A stretch of DNA of 64,000 bases from assembly GCA_028704435.1 (NCBI GenBank), contig JAQWFL010000016.1:1-64000 (forward strand), given 5' to 3'. Positions 23,188-31,309 of this stretch are shown here, piece by piece. This stretch comes from Anaerostipes sp. GTDB lineage: Bacteria > Bacillota > Clostridia > Lachnospirales > Lachnospiraceae. The notes beneath the pieces were generated by a model. It was not told the DNA's origin, made no database searches, and saw only the letters and a list, made by a program, of their open reading frames with translations. The position numbers were made by a program, and so were the translations under genes. Positions within the stretch are counted from its first letter, which is position 1. Every line of letters starts with the position of its first letter.

Positions 23188-23502
23188 TTATGCAATCAAT
23201 TTTCTAAATGATTTTATTATCGCTGGACTCACAATAGTAATTTCTATGATAGAAATAGATAGAAAAGTGAAAACTACTAGGCTATTATATTCTTCTCGGA
23301 CATATTGGGCAGAGTTTTGATCCATTGCATCTAGTTTCTCATAAGTGCTCAAATCAGATGCGTTTTCTATTATTTCATTTTTTTTATTGTATTTATCCTT
23401 GGAAACATTATTCAATTTACTAACAGTATCTACAAGTCTTTTAGAGATAGCATGTGCTTGAAAAGTGATATTGTTAGGTTCGGTAATAATTGTATTTGAC
23501 AT
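23188..23502 (-). CDS. small tail-anchored membrane protein (module copy 2)
   Basis: A protein of 104 residues from ATG 23502 after GGAGAAACCT. It parallels 8859-9182 throughout (VSKLNNVSKDKYNKKNEIIENASDL, YVREEYNSLVVFTFLSISI). One C-terminal membrane segment. The reading frame is intact although the neighbouring sigma gene has decayed, suggesting the membrane protein and HTH gene are under selection without it. Confidence 0.65.
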   Translation of the reverse strand: MSNTIITEPNNITFQAHAISKRLVDTVSKLNNVSKDKYNKKNEIIENASDLSTYEKLDAMDQNSAQYVREEYNSLVVFTFLSISIIEITIVSPAIIKSFRKLIA

Positions 23503-23528
23503 AGGTTTCTCCTTTCGGTGGATGAGTA

Positions 23529-23640
23529 TTGACAATTGTTTTCACTGGTCTTATCATACTACTATGAGAGAGACATATCAATCTGTGAAAGTGTCTGTTT
23601 TTGAGAAAAGATATGCTAAAAAAGATGTATTTGTCTGCGG
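23529..23640 (+). promoter_or_regulatory. promoter with twin operators (module copy 2)
   Basis: TTGACA (23529-23534), 17 bp, TATCAT (23552-23557). The first operator (GACATATCAATCTGTGA) at 23568-23588 matches copy 1 almost exactly. The second at 23620-23640 has drifted (AAAAGATGTATTTGTCTGCGG) but keeps the 52-bp spacing. Confidence 0.6.
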
Positions 23641-23648
23641 GGTGGAGT

Positions 23649-24440
23649 ATGGGATTTCAGCATTTAGATAATGGAAACATAGAAAAATTTAATTGTAGAT
23701 TGTGGTATCTGATGAAAAAGAAAAGCATAGAGACAGCAAAAGAATTGGCGCATAACTTATATAATGCAGGATATGCTCTTGTTGATAAAAATGAAGAAGA
23801 TTTTGATGGAGAAATTGCTGTAAATAATATTGCAAGAAGAATTCAAGAGCATCTAAATTCGGAAGATATACAAAAACTTCAGAGTAGATTTATAATGGCT
23901 TACTGTGATTTTTTTGGATGCTCAGCAGATTATTTGTTAGGAAGAACGTTAATTGAAAGTAATAATCCTGATACAAAGCATTTTTGTGAGATAACAGGAT
24001 TATCAGAGAAAGCCACTAAAAGATTGATAGAAGAATTACCGGATGATATAAAAGCCAATTTAATGGGATTTTGGTCTAATATGTTAGATAGTAATATGTT
24101 TTATATGTTACCATTAGAACATCATAAAATGTGTTATGAATTAGGGCAGTATTACGCTGCACAGAATAAGATAGATGAAATCAATAAAGCTTCAAGAGAA
24201 ATGTCGAATTCAGATGCCTTTGTATCCATATGGAGAACGATGATGGAAGAAAATTATCTAAAGGAAGCAAAGCCTCATGCAGGTGCATATTACTTGCATA
24301 TGAATAATATTCTCAATAATATGAGTGAATACTTAGAGACGTTTGCTAAAAAGTATGTTAAGAGCAATCAAAGCGTAATTGATGATTATTTCTTTAATAA
24401 ACTTCATGAAAAAGTGGGAAAAAATCACAGTGACATCTAA
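23649..24440 (+). CDS. HTH regulator-like protein (module copy 2)
   Basis: A protein of 263 residues closely similar to 9333-10145 (MGFQHLDNGNIEKFNCRLW, FFGCSADYLLGRTLIESNNPDTKHFCE, PHAGAYYLHMNNILNNM). ATG 23649 is chosen after GGGGTGGAG, as in copy 1. It has an N-terminal XRE-like domain and an unassigned helical C-terminus. Intact. Confidence 0.7.
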   Translation: MGFQHLDNGNIEKFNCRLWYLMKKKSIETAKELAHNLYNAGYALVDKNEEDFDGEIAVNNIARRIQEHLNSEDIQKLQSRFIMAYCDFFGCSADYLLGRTLIESNNPDTKHFCEITGLSEKATKRLIEELPDDIKANLMGFWSNMLDSNMFYMLPLEHHKMCYELGQYYAAQNKIDEINKASREMSNSDAFVSIWRTMMEENYLKEAKPHAGAYYLHMNNILNNMSEYLETFAKKYVKSNQSVIDDYFFNKLHEKVGKNHSDI

Positions 24441-24468
24441 GAAGAATTAAAAAAACAACAATTAAGGT

Positions 24469-24746
24469 GGTATCAAGATATCATCAACACCTCTATTTTT
24501 TATTTCAGTTAAAACGCCAAGCCAATACTTTGCTCCTTCACTTCCTCCTAATCACATGCCTAAAACATCTTTCTTTCCATTAAGTTTGATACCGATGGCA
24601 ACATAGACAGTCTTTTTAACTACAGATCTGTCTTTGCCAACATTAAGATGTATCGCATCTAAGAGAACAGTGGGATACATAGATAATACCTGGTCTTCAA
24701 TGTCGGAAATATCATTTTTCCTTGTGATATCTTGGCCTTTTGTCAT
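24469..24746 (-). pseudogene. IS256 (mutator)-type transposase remnant
   Basis: The frame from 24746 reads ISDIEDQVLSMYP, then VLLDAIHLNVGKDRSVVKKTVYVAIGIKLNGKKDVLGM, the region around the first catalytic Asp. After a frameshift it continues as EGAKYWLGVLTEIKNRGVDDI. The N-terminal half, later DDE residues and C-terminus are missing. Non-functional relic. Confidence 0.75.
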
Positions 24747-24747
24747 A

Positions 24748-24798
24748 GAAAAAACCTCTTAGATTAATGTAATTTTATCATTAACCTAGGAGGTTTTC
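24748..24798 (-). terminator. terminator of the CAP-domain gene
   Basis: On the minus strand AAAACCTCCTAGGTTAATG pairs with CATTAATCTAAGAGGTTTT and ends in TTTTTTC. It lies 13 bp after the stop of the gene at 24811. Confidence 0.8.
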
Positions 24799-24810
24799 AT
24801 AGTATTCTTC

Positions 24811-26916
24811 TTATTTCACCGTAATAGCACAAATGACCTTCTTGTTTCCACTATAAACTGTAATTTTAACTTTTCCTTTTTTCTTTGCGGTAATCTTTCC
24901 TTTTGAGCTAACCGTTGCAATCTTTTTATTTGAAGTCTTGTATTTTACTTTTCCAAGTAAAAATGTCTTCGGTTTTAAAGTACAACTCTTCTTACGTTTG
25001 ATTATCTTTTTTGTTGGCACATTTCTGATAGATGATGTAACTTTTACTGTTACTGTCTTTGTAAAGCCACTTGCTAATGTTACTGTAATCTTAGTAGTTC
25101 CATTACCTTTTGCATAGACTTTTCCACTTGAAGATACCGTTGCAATCTTTTGATTACTTGAAACCATAGATTTGACAGAATCTCCATTGGCAAGTCCACT
25201 GACCTTAATCATGTCATTGGTTCTTGCATAAGAAAGATTAATGTTGGTTTTATCAAGACTCATGGTTGGATTTATTTTTGATCCAAAGACTTCGGTTTCT
25301 ATTTTTCCACATCTTTCGCAAATGTGTTCTCGCATTTCTGGTGCAAAGACAGTTGCTTTACTTACAGTGGTCCATAAACTATAGTTATGTCCTAGTGCTT
25401 TTAACACTTCAATCTCGGTAGCACTACAGTCCTTACAAGTAAATGTCTTTTCTCCTGATGATTCGCAAGTAGGTTGTTTTGAAATAACACCTTCATTAAA
25501 GTTATGTGTATCAGACTTTGGAATCATTTCTGTTTTTGTTTCTCCACATACACTACAAGTGAACATCTTGATACCTGTTTCCTTGCACGTTGGTTTTTTA
25601 GTCACTTCTCCATCATTCCATGTATGATTTTCTGTTTTTGGAATAGTTTTTGTATAAGTATCCTTACATTTCTTACAAGTAAAGATTTCAATTCCAGCTT
25701 TTTTACACGTTGCATCTTTTGTAACCTTGCTTTCATAATCATGTTCCGTTGCTTTGATAACCTCTCCTGATTTAACTATTTGGTTGCAATCATTGCAATA
25801 AATATCTCCGGTATAACCGGATTCTGTACAAGTCGCATCTTTTTTGTTTTTGATTTCAGTGTGTTGATGGCCTGTTGGATTGATACTAACAGAACTTCCT
25901 TCTTCCTTTTCTTTGCACAAAGTACAATAAATTGACTTACTTCCACTTTGGGTACAAGTGGGCTGTGTATCAATGGTATATTCGTCATCCCACTGATGAT
26001 GAATGGATAATCCTACTGTTTTTGATATGTCAAAAACATTTATGATTATCTTTGTTGTTCCTACTTTTAATGCTTTAATTTTACCGTTATTAATGGTTGC
26101 ATATTGATCATCTTCTATGGAGTAAGTAACAGGAACCTCTCCTATTACCTTTCCAGATGGCCAATGATTTGTAAAGTTAAACCCTAATGCAGCAGTTGGC
26201 AAATCTACTTCATCTTTACATGTAATGTTATATTCATCTTTTTCTGTTTTTAATTCAACATCTGTCATTTGGGAATTTAATAATTCAACTGGAACCTTTT
26301 GCTTTATTTCATTTGGCAACGAACTTTCTTGACTACTTACTGATCTTGAAAATTCCTGTACCCAATAATTATAGCCATTATATGTTACATGACCAATTCC
26401 AATGGCTTTGAACTCTGAACTTAACATACTTCTTCGGTGTCCTTGTTTTTCATATGATTCATCGGCTTCTTGCCATTGGCTAAATGTATTTTTTGTTGTT
26501 TTATTTCCAGCAGCTATATTTTCTCCATCTAAACGAGCTGGATTCACCGTGTTCCACGTATTTCCATTTGGTCTTGTATGACTAAAGGATACTGCAATTT
26601 CTGCAGCTCTCAACATGGCATCCTTTTCCAATTCATAATCATAGGTTAAATCTTGCAGATTTTCACATATAACCTTGTTTGTACTTGTAGAATCCCAATA
26701 CCATGCATCTTCACTTTTACGAAAATCATTTACCATTGACAACATACTTCTCGCATCTGTTTGCCCATACTTCACTTCAATATTCACATTACTCGTTCTT
26801 TCAGCTGCATACGCACGAATTGAATTGACACTCCCCACACTATTAAAAAACACCAACGCTAATGCTAACATGTTTGATAAGAGTATTTGATATTTTTTCT
26901 TGATATTTCTTTTCAT
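24811..26916 (-). CDS. secreted CAP-domain protein with Cys-pair repeats and Ig-like domains
   Basis: A protein of 701 residues with an N-terminal signal peptide (basic start, LLSNMLALALVFF, AYAAE). Residues about 55-200 are a CAP/SCP domain with the expected residues in FSHTRPNG, DGENIA and QGHRRSML. A Big_2-like domain (about 240-305) follows. Then come about six Cys-pair repeats of the form ATC...G...FTC..C (310-530), and two more Ig-like domains with KIATVSSSGKVYAKGNGTTKITV near the C-terminus. It is likely extracellular and wall-associated. AAAGGAG precedes the ATG; a long leader lies upstream. Confidence 0.85.
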   Translation of the reverse strand: MKRNIKKKYQILLSNMLALALVFFNSVGSVNSIRAYAAERTSNVNIEVKYGQTDARSMLSMVNDFRKSEDAWYWDSTSTNKVICENLQDLTYDYELEKDAMLRAAEIAVSFSHTRPNGNTWNTVNPARLDGENIAAGNKTTKNTFSQWQEADESYEKQGHRRSMLSSEFKAIGIGHVTYNGYNYWVQEFSRSVSSQESSLPNEIKQKVPVELLNSQMTDVELKTEKDEYNITCKDEVDLPTAALGFNFTNHWPSGKVIGEVPVTYSIEDDQYATINNGKIKALKVGTTKIIINVFDISKTVGLSIHHQWDDEYTIDTQPTCTQSGSKSIYCTLCKEKEEGSSVSINPTGHQHTEIKNKKDATCTESGYTGDIYCNDCNQIVKSGEVIKATEHDYESKVTKDATCKKAGIEIFTCKKCKDTYTKTIPKTENHTWNDGEVTKKPTCKETGIKMFTCSVCGETKTEMIPKSDTHNFNEGVISKQPTCESSGEKTFTCKDCSATEIEVLKALGHNYSLWTTVSKATVFAPEMREHICERCGKIETEVFGSKINPTMSLDKTNINLSYARTNDMIKVSGLANGDSVKSMVSSNQKIATVSSSGKVYAKGNGTTKITVTLASGFTKTVTVKVTSSIRNVPTKKIIKRKKSCTLKPKTFLLGKVKYKTSNKKIATVSSKGKITAKKKGKVKITVYSGNKKVICAITVK

Positions 26917-27044
26917 AAGTTTTCTCCTTTATCCCCCATTGGTCTGTTACATCAAAGGATTAAATCGTATATTTTTGAACTACCATTTTTAAAAATCCAT
27001 CGATGTTGTCATGTCTTTTTGCCAACAAACAACCTATTCCCTTT

Positions 27045-27072
27045 ATTATATCACTTTTCTAATTATATACAA
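27045..27072 (-). promoter_or_regulatory. candidate promoter of the CAP-domain gene
   Basis: On the minus strand TTGTAT (27067-27072), 16 bp, TATAAT (27045-27050), about 130 bp before the ATG. The remaining 27073-27380 stretch has no gene I can support. Confidence 0.45.
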
Positions 27073-27407
27073 ATATGTATTTTTGTTAATGCATCTAAAT
27101 AGCGGTACTTCAACATACCAGAAGTTTGACATCCAAAATCTTGGAAAGTCATATTACATCATTGGGTCAGTTCGACCTAAATTTTGTACGAATACCGATT
27201 TATTTTCGAATGCAATCGTAAATTTGATTATTCCGGTGAACAAAGTTTTATCACGACCCAGTCTATTAAAAGGTTAAACCACAATTTAAAATGACTTATA
27301 GAAAGTAATGCTGTTACACCTGTGCATACATGATTAACATTCATTTTCTTTAATGACACTATATTTATGACCGAATTGGTATTTTGAGTTACAGAAAGGA
27401 GAAACAT

Positions 27408-27986
27408 ATGGCACGGGGTTTTTCAGAACGTGAAAAAGAAACTGTTAAAAAAAGTCTACAGGAAGCCTGCAAACAGAGATGGACACAATATGGCTATAAG
27501 AAAACCAGTGTGGATGAGCTTTGTAAACAGGTTGGAATTTCAAAAGGGGCATTTTATCTGTTCTTTGAATCGAAAGAAGCTCTTTTTTGTGAGGTCTTGT
27601 GCTCTGTGCAGGAACAAATTTGCCATTCTGCATCTGAAATCATTAATAAACGCAAAAACAAGTATGGCATTGCAGAAGCACTAAAGCTTATTTATCGTGA
27701 ATACGACAAGAACAATTTTTTGTACGACTCAAATAGTACGGACTTCACAATTTTGACAAATAAATTATCAGAAGAGCAATCAAAAAAAATGGAGGAATCC
27801 AATTATAGGAGTAAGCAACTTTTTTTAAGTCAATCAGATTTGAAATTTAAAGTTGATCCAGATATGGCAATGTCAGTTATTTACTCACTAATTATGAATA
27901 TCAAAAACAAGGACATTCTTCTACGAAACCATATGGAAACCTTTGATTTTATGGTTGAATCTTTGATCGACTCTTTGTGTGAATAA
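27408..27986 (+). CDS. TetR-family transcriptional regulator
   Basis: A protein of 192 residues. The N-terminal HTH is classic (RWTQYGYKKTSVDELCKQVGISKGAFYLFFESKEALFCEVL). The helical ligand-binding domain is unassigned. ATG 27408 after AAAGGAG is used rather than the upstream start. The usual regulated partner is missing; a truncated DUF4180 gene begins six bases downstream. Confidence 0.85.
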   Translation: MARGFSEREKETVKKSLQEACKQRWTQYGYKKTSVDELCKQVGISKGAFYLFFESKEALFCEVLCSVQEQICHSASEIINKRKNKYGIAEALKLIYREYDKNNFLYDSNSTDFTILTNKLSEEQSKKMEESNYRSKQLFLSQSDLKFKVDPDMAMSVIYSLIMNIKNKDILLRNHMETFDFMVESLIDSLCE

Positions 27987-27991
27987 CCAAA

Positions 27992-28258
27992 GGTATAAAA
28001 AAGTGCACAAACATTGCCATAAACAAGAGTGCCATTATAAATGATTTCTTTGTCCTTAGTACCTGTTTGGCGGAAGAAATATTACAAAGATTCATTAATT
28101 ATGGTGTGAGATTAGCGATATACGGTGATTTCTCAAAATATACGAGTAAACCACTGAAAGACTTTATGTACGAGAGTAATAAAGGAAGAGATATTTACTT
28201 TCAGCCTACCGCTACGCTTGCTGCTGACAAACTTCCCCAACATGCAATATCATATTAA
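27992..28258 (+). pseudogene. DUF4180 fragment lacking its 5' part
   Basis: The frame reads CTNIAINKSAI, then DFFVLSTCLAEEILQRFINYGVRLAIYGDFSKYTSKPLKDFMYESNKG, the C-terminal two thirds of a DUF4180 protein of about 120 residues. No start codon or ribosome site is available; it follows the TetR stop directly. Probably a deletion product. The track's ATG 28067 start is an internal artefact. Confidence 0.7.
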
Positions 28259-28296
28259 CATTACAGCCCCTTTTAATAGATAATAAGCTTTTCTTA

Positions 28297-28373
28297 AGTA
28301 TCGTTTATACAATGTTTATAATTGTTTATGTTTAGTATATTGATTGCGGCGAGGATTCTGATATACTTAAGAC
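28297..28373 (+). promoter_or_regulatory. regulated promoter of repeated sRNA, copy A
   Basis: TTGATT (28340-28345), 16 bp, TATACT (28362-28367). Upstream is a phased run of TTTAT-type repeats, CTTAAG, GTTTATAC, GTTTATAA and GTTTATG at 10-11 bp steps. Such phasing fits an OmpR-family response regulator. Equivalent DNA lies at 28809-28888 and 31071-31146. Confidence 0.55.
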
Positions 28374-28440
28374 ATAGTTTTTCATATATATATTTTAATC
28401 CTCTCTTTTAAAATAGCTCCAGCGATGGGGCTATTATTGT
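28374..28440 (+). ncRNA. repeated small RNA, copy A
   Basis: Predicted transcript of about 67 nt: ACATAGTTTTTC, an AU-rich stretch, the C-rich TTTAATCCTCTCTTTT, then a terminator hairpin (AAAATAGCTCC/GGGGCTATT). No ORF. The whole repeated element spans about 28261-28441. The terminator T-run is poorer here (TATTATTG) than in copies B and C, so this copy may be weaker. Confidence 0.6.
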
Positions 28441-28502
28441 GTTTAGAATTATTTATTCTCATTTAAAAATGTTATAAACTAAACATGCGAGGAGGGTCCA
28501 AT

Positions 28503-28648
28503 ATGGGTGATGAGATCGAATTAAAAAAACAAATCGAACAACTACGGGAAGAAAATCGAATTTTCTGGGGAAGGAAGATGTTGACGATAATTTAATGAGA
28601 GTATGTAGTAAAGAAATTGCAGTAGAATTAATGGAAAGAACTTTTTAG
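28503..28648 (+). pseudogene. small frameshifted ORF between sRNA copies A and B
   Basis: GAGGAGG precedes ATG 28503. The frame reads MGDEIELKKQIEQLREENR, a short coiled coil, and stops at 28593-28595. A neighbouring frame then continues KEDVDDNLMRVCSKEIAVELMERTF to TAG 28648. A single-base indel near 28565 would join them into a protein of about 48 residues. Family unknown. Confidence 0.4.
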
Positions 28649-28888
28649 AACTGTTCACATTATATATTTTATTATTGATAAGACTAAATAAAGAAAGAGA
28701 TTAATATATGAACATCACAAAGAGGGTATTTTAGTGTGCTATCCGTCAAGTAGACATTTAAAATATTAAAAGATTTACAGACTCATTTTAATAGATAGTA
28801 AGTTTTTCTTAAGTATCGTTTATACAATGTTTATAATTGTTTATGGTTAGTATATTGATTGTAGCCAGGATTCTGATATACTTAAGAC

Positions 28889-28957
28889 ATAGTTTTTCAT
28901 ATATATATATTTTAATCCTCTCTTTTAAAATAGCTCCAGTGATGGAGCTATTTTTTT
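28889..28957 (+). ncRNA. repeated small RNA, copy B
   Basis: Its TATACT box is at 28877-28882, and the terminator AAAATAGCTCC-AGTGAT-GGAGCTATTTTTTT ends at 28957. It keeps the TTTAATCCTCTCTTTT stretch. The whole element is about 28774-28959 and nearly identical to copy A, with the same upstream phased repeats. Confidence 0.65.
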
Positions 28958-29106
28958 GTTAAGAAATTTGGCTTTTCTTCTTAACAAAAATTAAAGATTT
29001 TCGACACACTTCGGACACAAAAAAAGGTTATATTATATACATAGCAAGGAAACAAGCTATGAATGTTATAACCCCTTATAACATAAAACTTTTTCAATTT
29101 TCTCAA

Positions 29107-29136
29107 GCCAGACAATATGTTTTCATATTGTCTGGC
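29107..29136 (-). terminator. terminator of the Crp/Fnr gene
   Basis: GCCAGACAATATG-TTTT-CATATTGTCTGGC is a perfect 13-bp stem. On the minus strand it follows the stop at 29166. T-rich DNA continues beyond it. Confidence 0.8.
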
Positions 29137-29165
29137 CCTTCTCATTTTCTGGGTATTATTTAGTA

Positions 29166-29801
29166 TTAAAGTAGTTTTATATGCCTTCCTTTTGATTCTA
29201 TTAATGCATCGTCTCTCATTTTTTTCATTTCCCGAAGCATGGCACTGCGTTCAACAAAAAGGTAGTCTGCCAGAGAGGCTAAAGTAAATGAAAGATCTAA
29301 CTCTGTGGAATCGTATTTAAGCGATGATTGGTGAAAATAGGTTAGTAGTTTACCACGGATGGAACGCTGGCTGAGAATTTCTAATCGTTCATTCAACAGC
29401 TTTGTTTTGTAAGAAAGAATCTGCAGGACATTATTCACCAAAGTACTGTGACATTCACAGGCATTTTCGCAGCGCTTAATGAGAGCCTGGTAGTCAAAAT
29501 ATACAATTTTGCATTCTGTATTAGAAATAATCTCAATTTGGGTTGAATAGTCTATAGGCAAAAAAACATAGCCAAAAATATCAAAGTCTGATAAATGTTC
29601 TAGAATGCTTCGATTTCCATCGAAATCATATTTGATTAAATCGGCATCACCACTTAAAATGATACCAATAGGACTTTTTGTTGTGGAAGTTTTTAATAAC
29701 TGAGAATTTGCTGGACATTTTTTGATATAGGCATCAAAGCAGTGAAACATACGGTCAAAATCTTCATTTTTAATTTGATAAAAAATACTAGGTTTTATCA
29801 T
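29166..29801 (-). CDS. Crp/Fnr-family transcriptional regulator
   Basis: A protein of 211 residues: cyclic-nucleotide-binding-like beta barrel (about 30-120, ILSGDADLIKYDFDGNRSILEHLSDFDIFGY) and a C-terminal winged helix (about 150-211, LSFTLASLADYLFVERSAMLREMKKM). It has Cys residues (CENACECHS) but no N-terminal Fe-S cluster motif. ATG 29801 after GAAAGG is chosen over the track start. It is divergent from superoxide reductase, which it probably controls. Confidence 0.85.
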   Translation of the reverse strand: MIKPSIFYQIKNEDFDRMFHCFDAYIKKCPANSQLLKTSTTKSPIGIILSGDADLIKYDFDGNRSILEHLSDFDIFGYVFLPIDYSTQIEIISNTECKIVYFDYQALIKRCENACECHSTLVNNVLQILSYKTKLLNERLEILSQRSIRGKLLTYFHQSSLKYDSTELDLSFTLASLADYLFVERSAMLREMKKMRDDALIESKGRHIKLL

Positions 29802-29961
29802 TATATTCCTTTCATAAATATTTTCCTTTTCTTTATTATAAATTAATTTTAGAAAAGTTGCAAATGCAACTGTAAAAGATGGAAAATGGGGTATAATGAT
29901 AAATATAGACAAGAGAAACTAAACTAAATCAAATATAGAAGAAAATGAAGGAGTGAAGAAT

Positions 29962-30318
29962 ATGAAATTTTATAAGTATGAAGATAGCAAAGATTTGATG
30001 GTGATTTTTGGAGATGGAAACCCTGCAGAAGGTATGAAGGAAGTGATTCCAGGAACTACAGATGCAGCAGTTGAAAAGCATGTACCAGTTATCACAGTGG
30101 AAGGACAAAAGGTAACGGTTGAAGTTGGTAGTGTAGAGCATCCAATGGTAGAGGAACATTTCATTCAATGGATTGTCCTTGAAACAAAAGAGGGCATGCA
30201 GAAGAAGGAATTTACGCCGGCATCTAAGCCAAAGGCAGAATTCGTGTTGACAGAATCTGATGAAGTCGTAGCAGCTTATGAATATTGTAATTTGCATGGA
30301 CTATGGAAAGCAGAGTAA
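29962..30318 (+). CDS. superoxide reductase (neelaredoxin-type desulfoferrodoxin)
   Basis: A protein of 118 residues reducing superoxide to peroxide at a non-heme Fe centre. The ligands are visible: His in KHVPV, EHPM and EEHF, and Cys/His in CNLHG at the C-terminus. The N-terminal desulforedoxin domain is absent, so it is the one-iron class. ATG 29962 after AAGGAG is preferred to GTG 29953. A terminator follows at 30338. Confidence 0.9.
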   Translation: MKFYKYEDSKDLMVIFGDGNPAEGMKEVIPGTTDAAVEKHVPVITVEGQKVTVEVGSVEHPMVEEHFIQWIVLETKEGMQKKEFTPASKPKAEFVLTESDEVVAAYEYCNLHGLWKAE

Positions 30319-30337
30319 GTAAAATATAAGAGAAAAT

Positions 30338-30390
30338 AAAAGGTATCGTTAAGTTTGTTATGGAATAAATTGCTTAAGGATGCCTTTTTT
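30338..30390 (+). terminator. terminator of superoxide reductase gene
   Basis: AAAGGTATCGTTAAG pairs with CTTAAGGATGCCTTT (a few G-U or mismatched steps), followed by TTT. The 30391-30556 spacer shows no other feature. Confidence 0.6.
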
Positions 30391-30556
30391 GTGCTTTACT
30401 AAATTTATAGGTAGTAGGAATATAAGGTAATTTTAAATTGGGGAAAGATACCAAAAAGTTGACGAAATGACTCAGCAAATTTATAATAGTAATTATAGAA
30501 GACATCAAGGAAGGCATTTTGAAACTAGTATTAAGCACAGAGGAGAGTGAAGCATT

Positions 30557-30961
30557 ATGGCAAATGTAAGAAAAACAACAACAACAAAATCATCAACAAC
30601 AGAAGTGAAAACAACAGCAAAAGTAGCACCAGCTAAGGAGGCAAAGGAACCAGCAGCTAAAACTGAAAAGGTTGAAGCAGCAGCTAAGAAGCCAGCAGAA
30701 AAGAAGCCTGTAGCAAAGAAACCAGCAGCTAAAAAAGCAGCACCTAAGAAAAAAGTTCCAGTAAAGACAACCGCTACTTTTGAATTTGGAGAGAAACAAA
30801 TCAAATTAGATGATATTACAAAAGCAGCAACAAAAGAATTCAAGAAAACTCACAGAGGAGTAGTTATCAAAAAGATGGATATCTATATCGTTGCAGAAGA
30901 GAATGCTGCATATTATGTAGTAAACGGTGAGGGTTCTGAAGATTTCAAAATTCAATTATAA
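30557..30961 (+). CDS. DUF6465-like protein with Lys/Ala-rich H1-like tail
   Basis: A protein of 134 residues. Residues 1-75 are a disordered, basic Lys/Ala/Pro/Thr tail (AAKKPAEKKPVAKKPAAKK) like histone H1 or other nucleoid-binding tails. Residues 76-134 form a compact domain (TFEFGEKQIKLDDITKAATKEFKK, MDIYIVAEENAAYYVVNGEG), known to me from Lachnospiraceae as DUF6465. A DNA or RNA-binding role is likely but unproven. GAGGAGAG precedes the ATG. The long antisense ORF at 30505-30843 is a shadow. Confidence 0.8.
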   Translation: MANVRKTTTTKSSTTEVKTTAKVAPAKEAKEPAAKTEKVEAAAKKPAEKKPVAKKPAAKKAAPKKKVPVKTTATFEFGEKQIKLDDITKAATKEFKKTHRGVVIKKMDIYIVAEENAAYYVVNGEGSEDFKIQL

Positions 30962-30991
30962 TCTAAAGAGTATAAATACATAAGGAAAATG

Positions 30992-31023
30992 ATAACTTCG
31001 TGCCAAGGCACGAGGTTATTTTT
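30992..31023 (+). terminator. terminator of the DUF6465 gene
   Basis: ATAACTTCGTGCC-AA-GGCACGAGGTTATTTTT: an 11-13 bp stem with T-run. Confidence 0.85.
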
Positions 31024-31146
31024 ATATACATATAAAAATGAAATCATGGAGTGTATAAGACTTTCTTAAGGAGATTTTATACTTTGTTTAGAATTGTTTA
31101 TGATTAAAACATTGTATTGAGCTCAATTCCTGATATACTTAAGACA

Positions 31147-31212
31147 TAGTTTTTCATATACATTATTTAATCCTCTCTTTTAAAAATAGCTCCAGTGATG
31201 GAGCTATTTTTG
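31147..31212 (+). ncRNA. repeated small RNA, copy C
   Basis: TATACT is at 31134-31139 and the terminator AAAATAGCTCC-AGTGAT-GGAGCTATTTTT ends at 31211. The -10 to mid-RNA block and the TTTAATCCTCTCTTTT block are identical to copies A and B, while the upstream promoter DNA has diverged more, keeping CTTAAG, TTTATAC and TTGTTTATG. That pattern of conservation argues for a functional RNA. Confidence 0.65.
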
Positions 31213-31309
31213 TGCGTAAAATCAACTTGCATTTCCGTAGATTTTGGACTATAATTTCCCCTTGTATCTCTGAAAATCAGGTATGAAAAAAAGAATGGAA
31301 GGACGGAAT

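Noticed and set aside
27011-27277. 88-residue plus-strand ORF between the CAP gene and TetR
   Set aside because: No ribosome site, biased composition, and it overlaps the likely CAP-gene promoter. No family seen on either strand.
28067-28258. Small independent gene starting at 28067
   Set aside because: The same frame extends upstream with DUF4180 sequence, so it is a fragment of a larger gene and not a new one.
29055-29090. GTTATAA-CCCC-TTATAAC dyad near the Crp/Fnr gene end
   Set aside because: It is on the terminator side of the gene rather than in the divergent promoter, and it is AT-only, so chance is likely.
30505-30843. Long minus-strand ORF opposite the DUF6465 gene
   Set aside because: Ala/Phe-rich translation is the expected complement of the Lys/Ala-rich coding repeat, not a gene.
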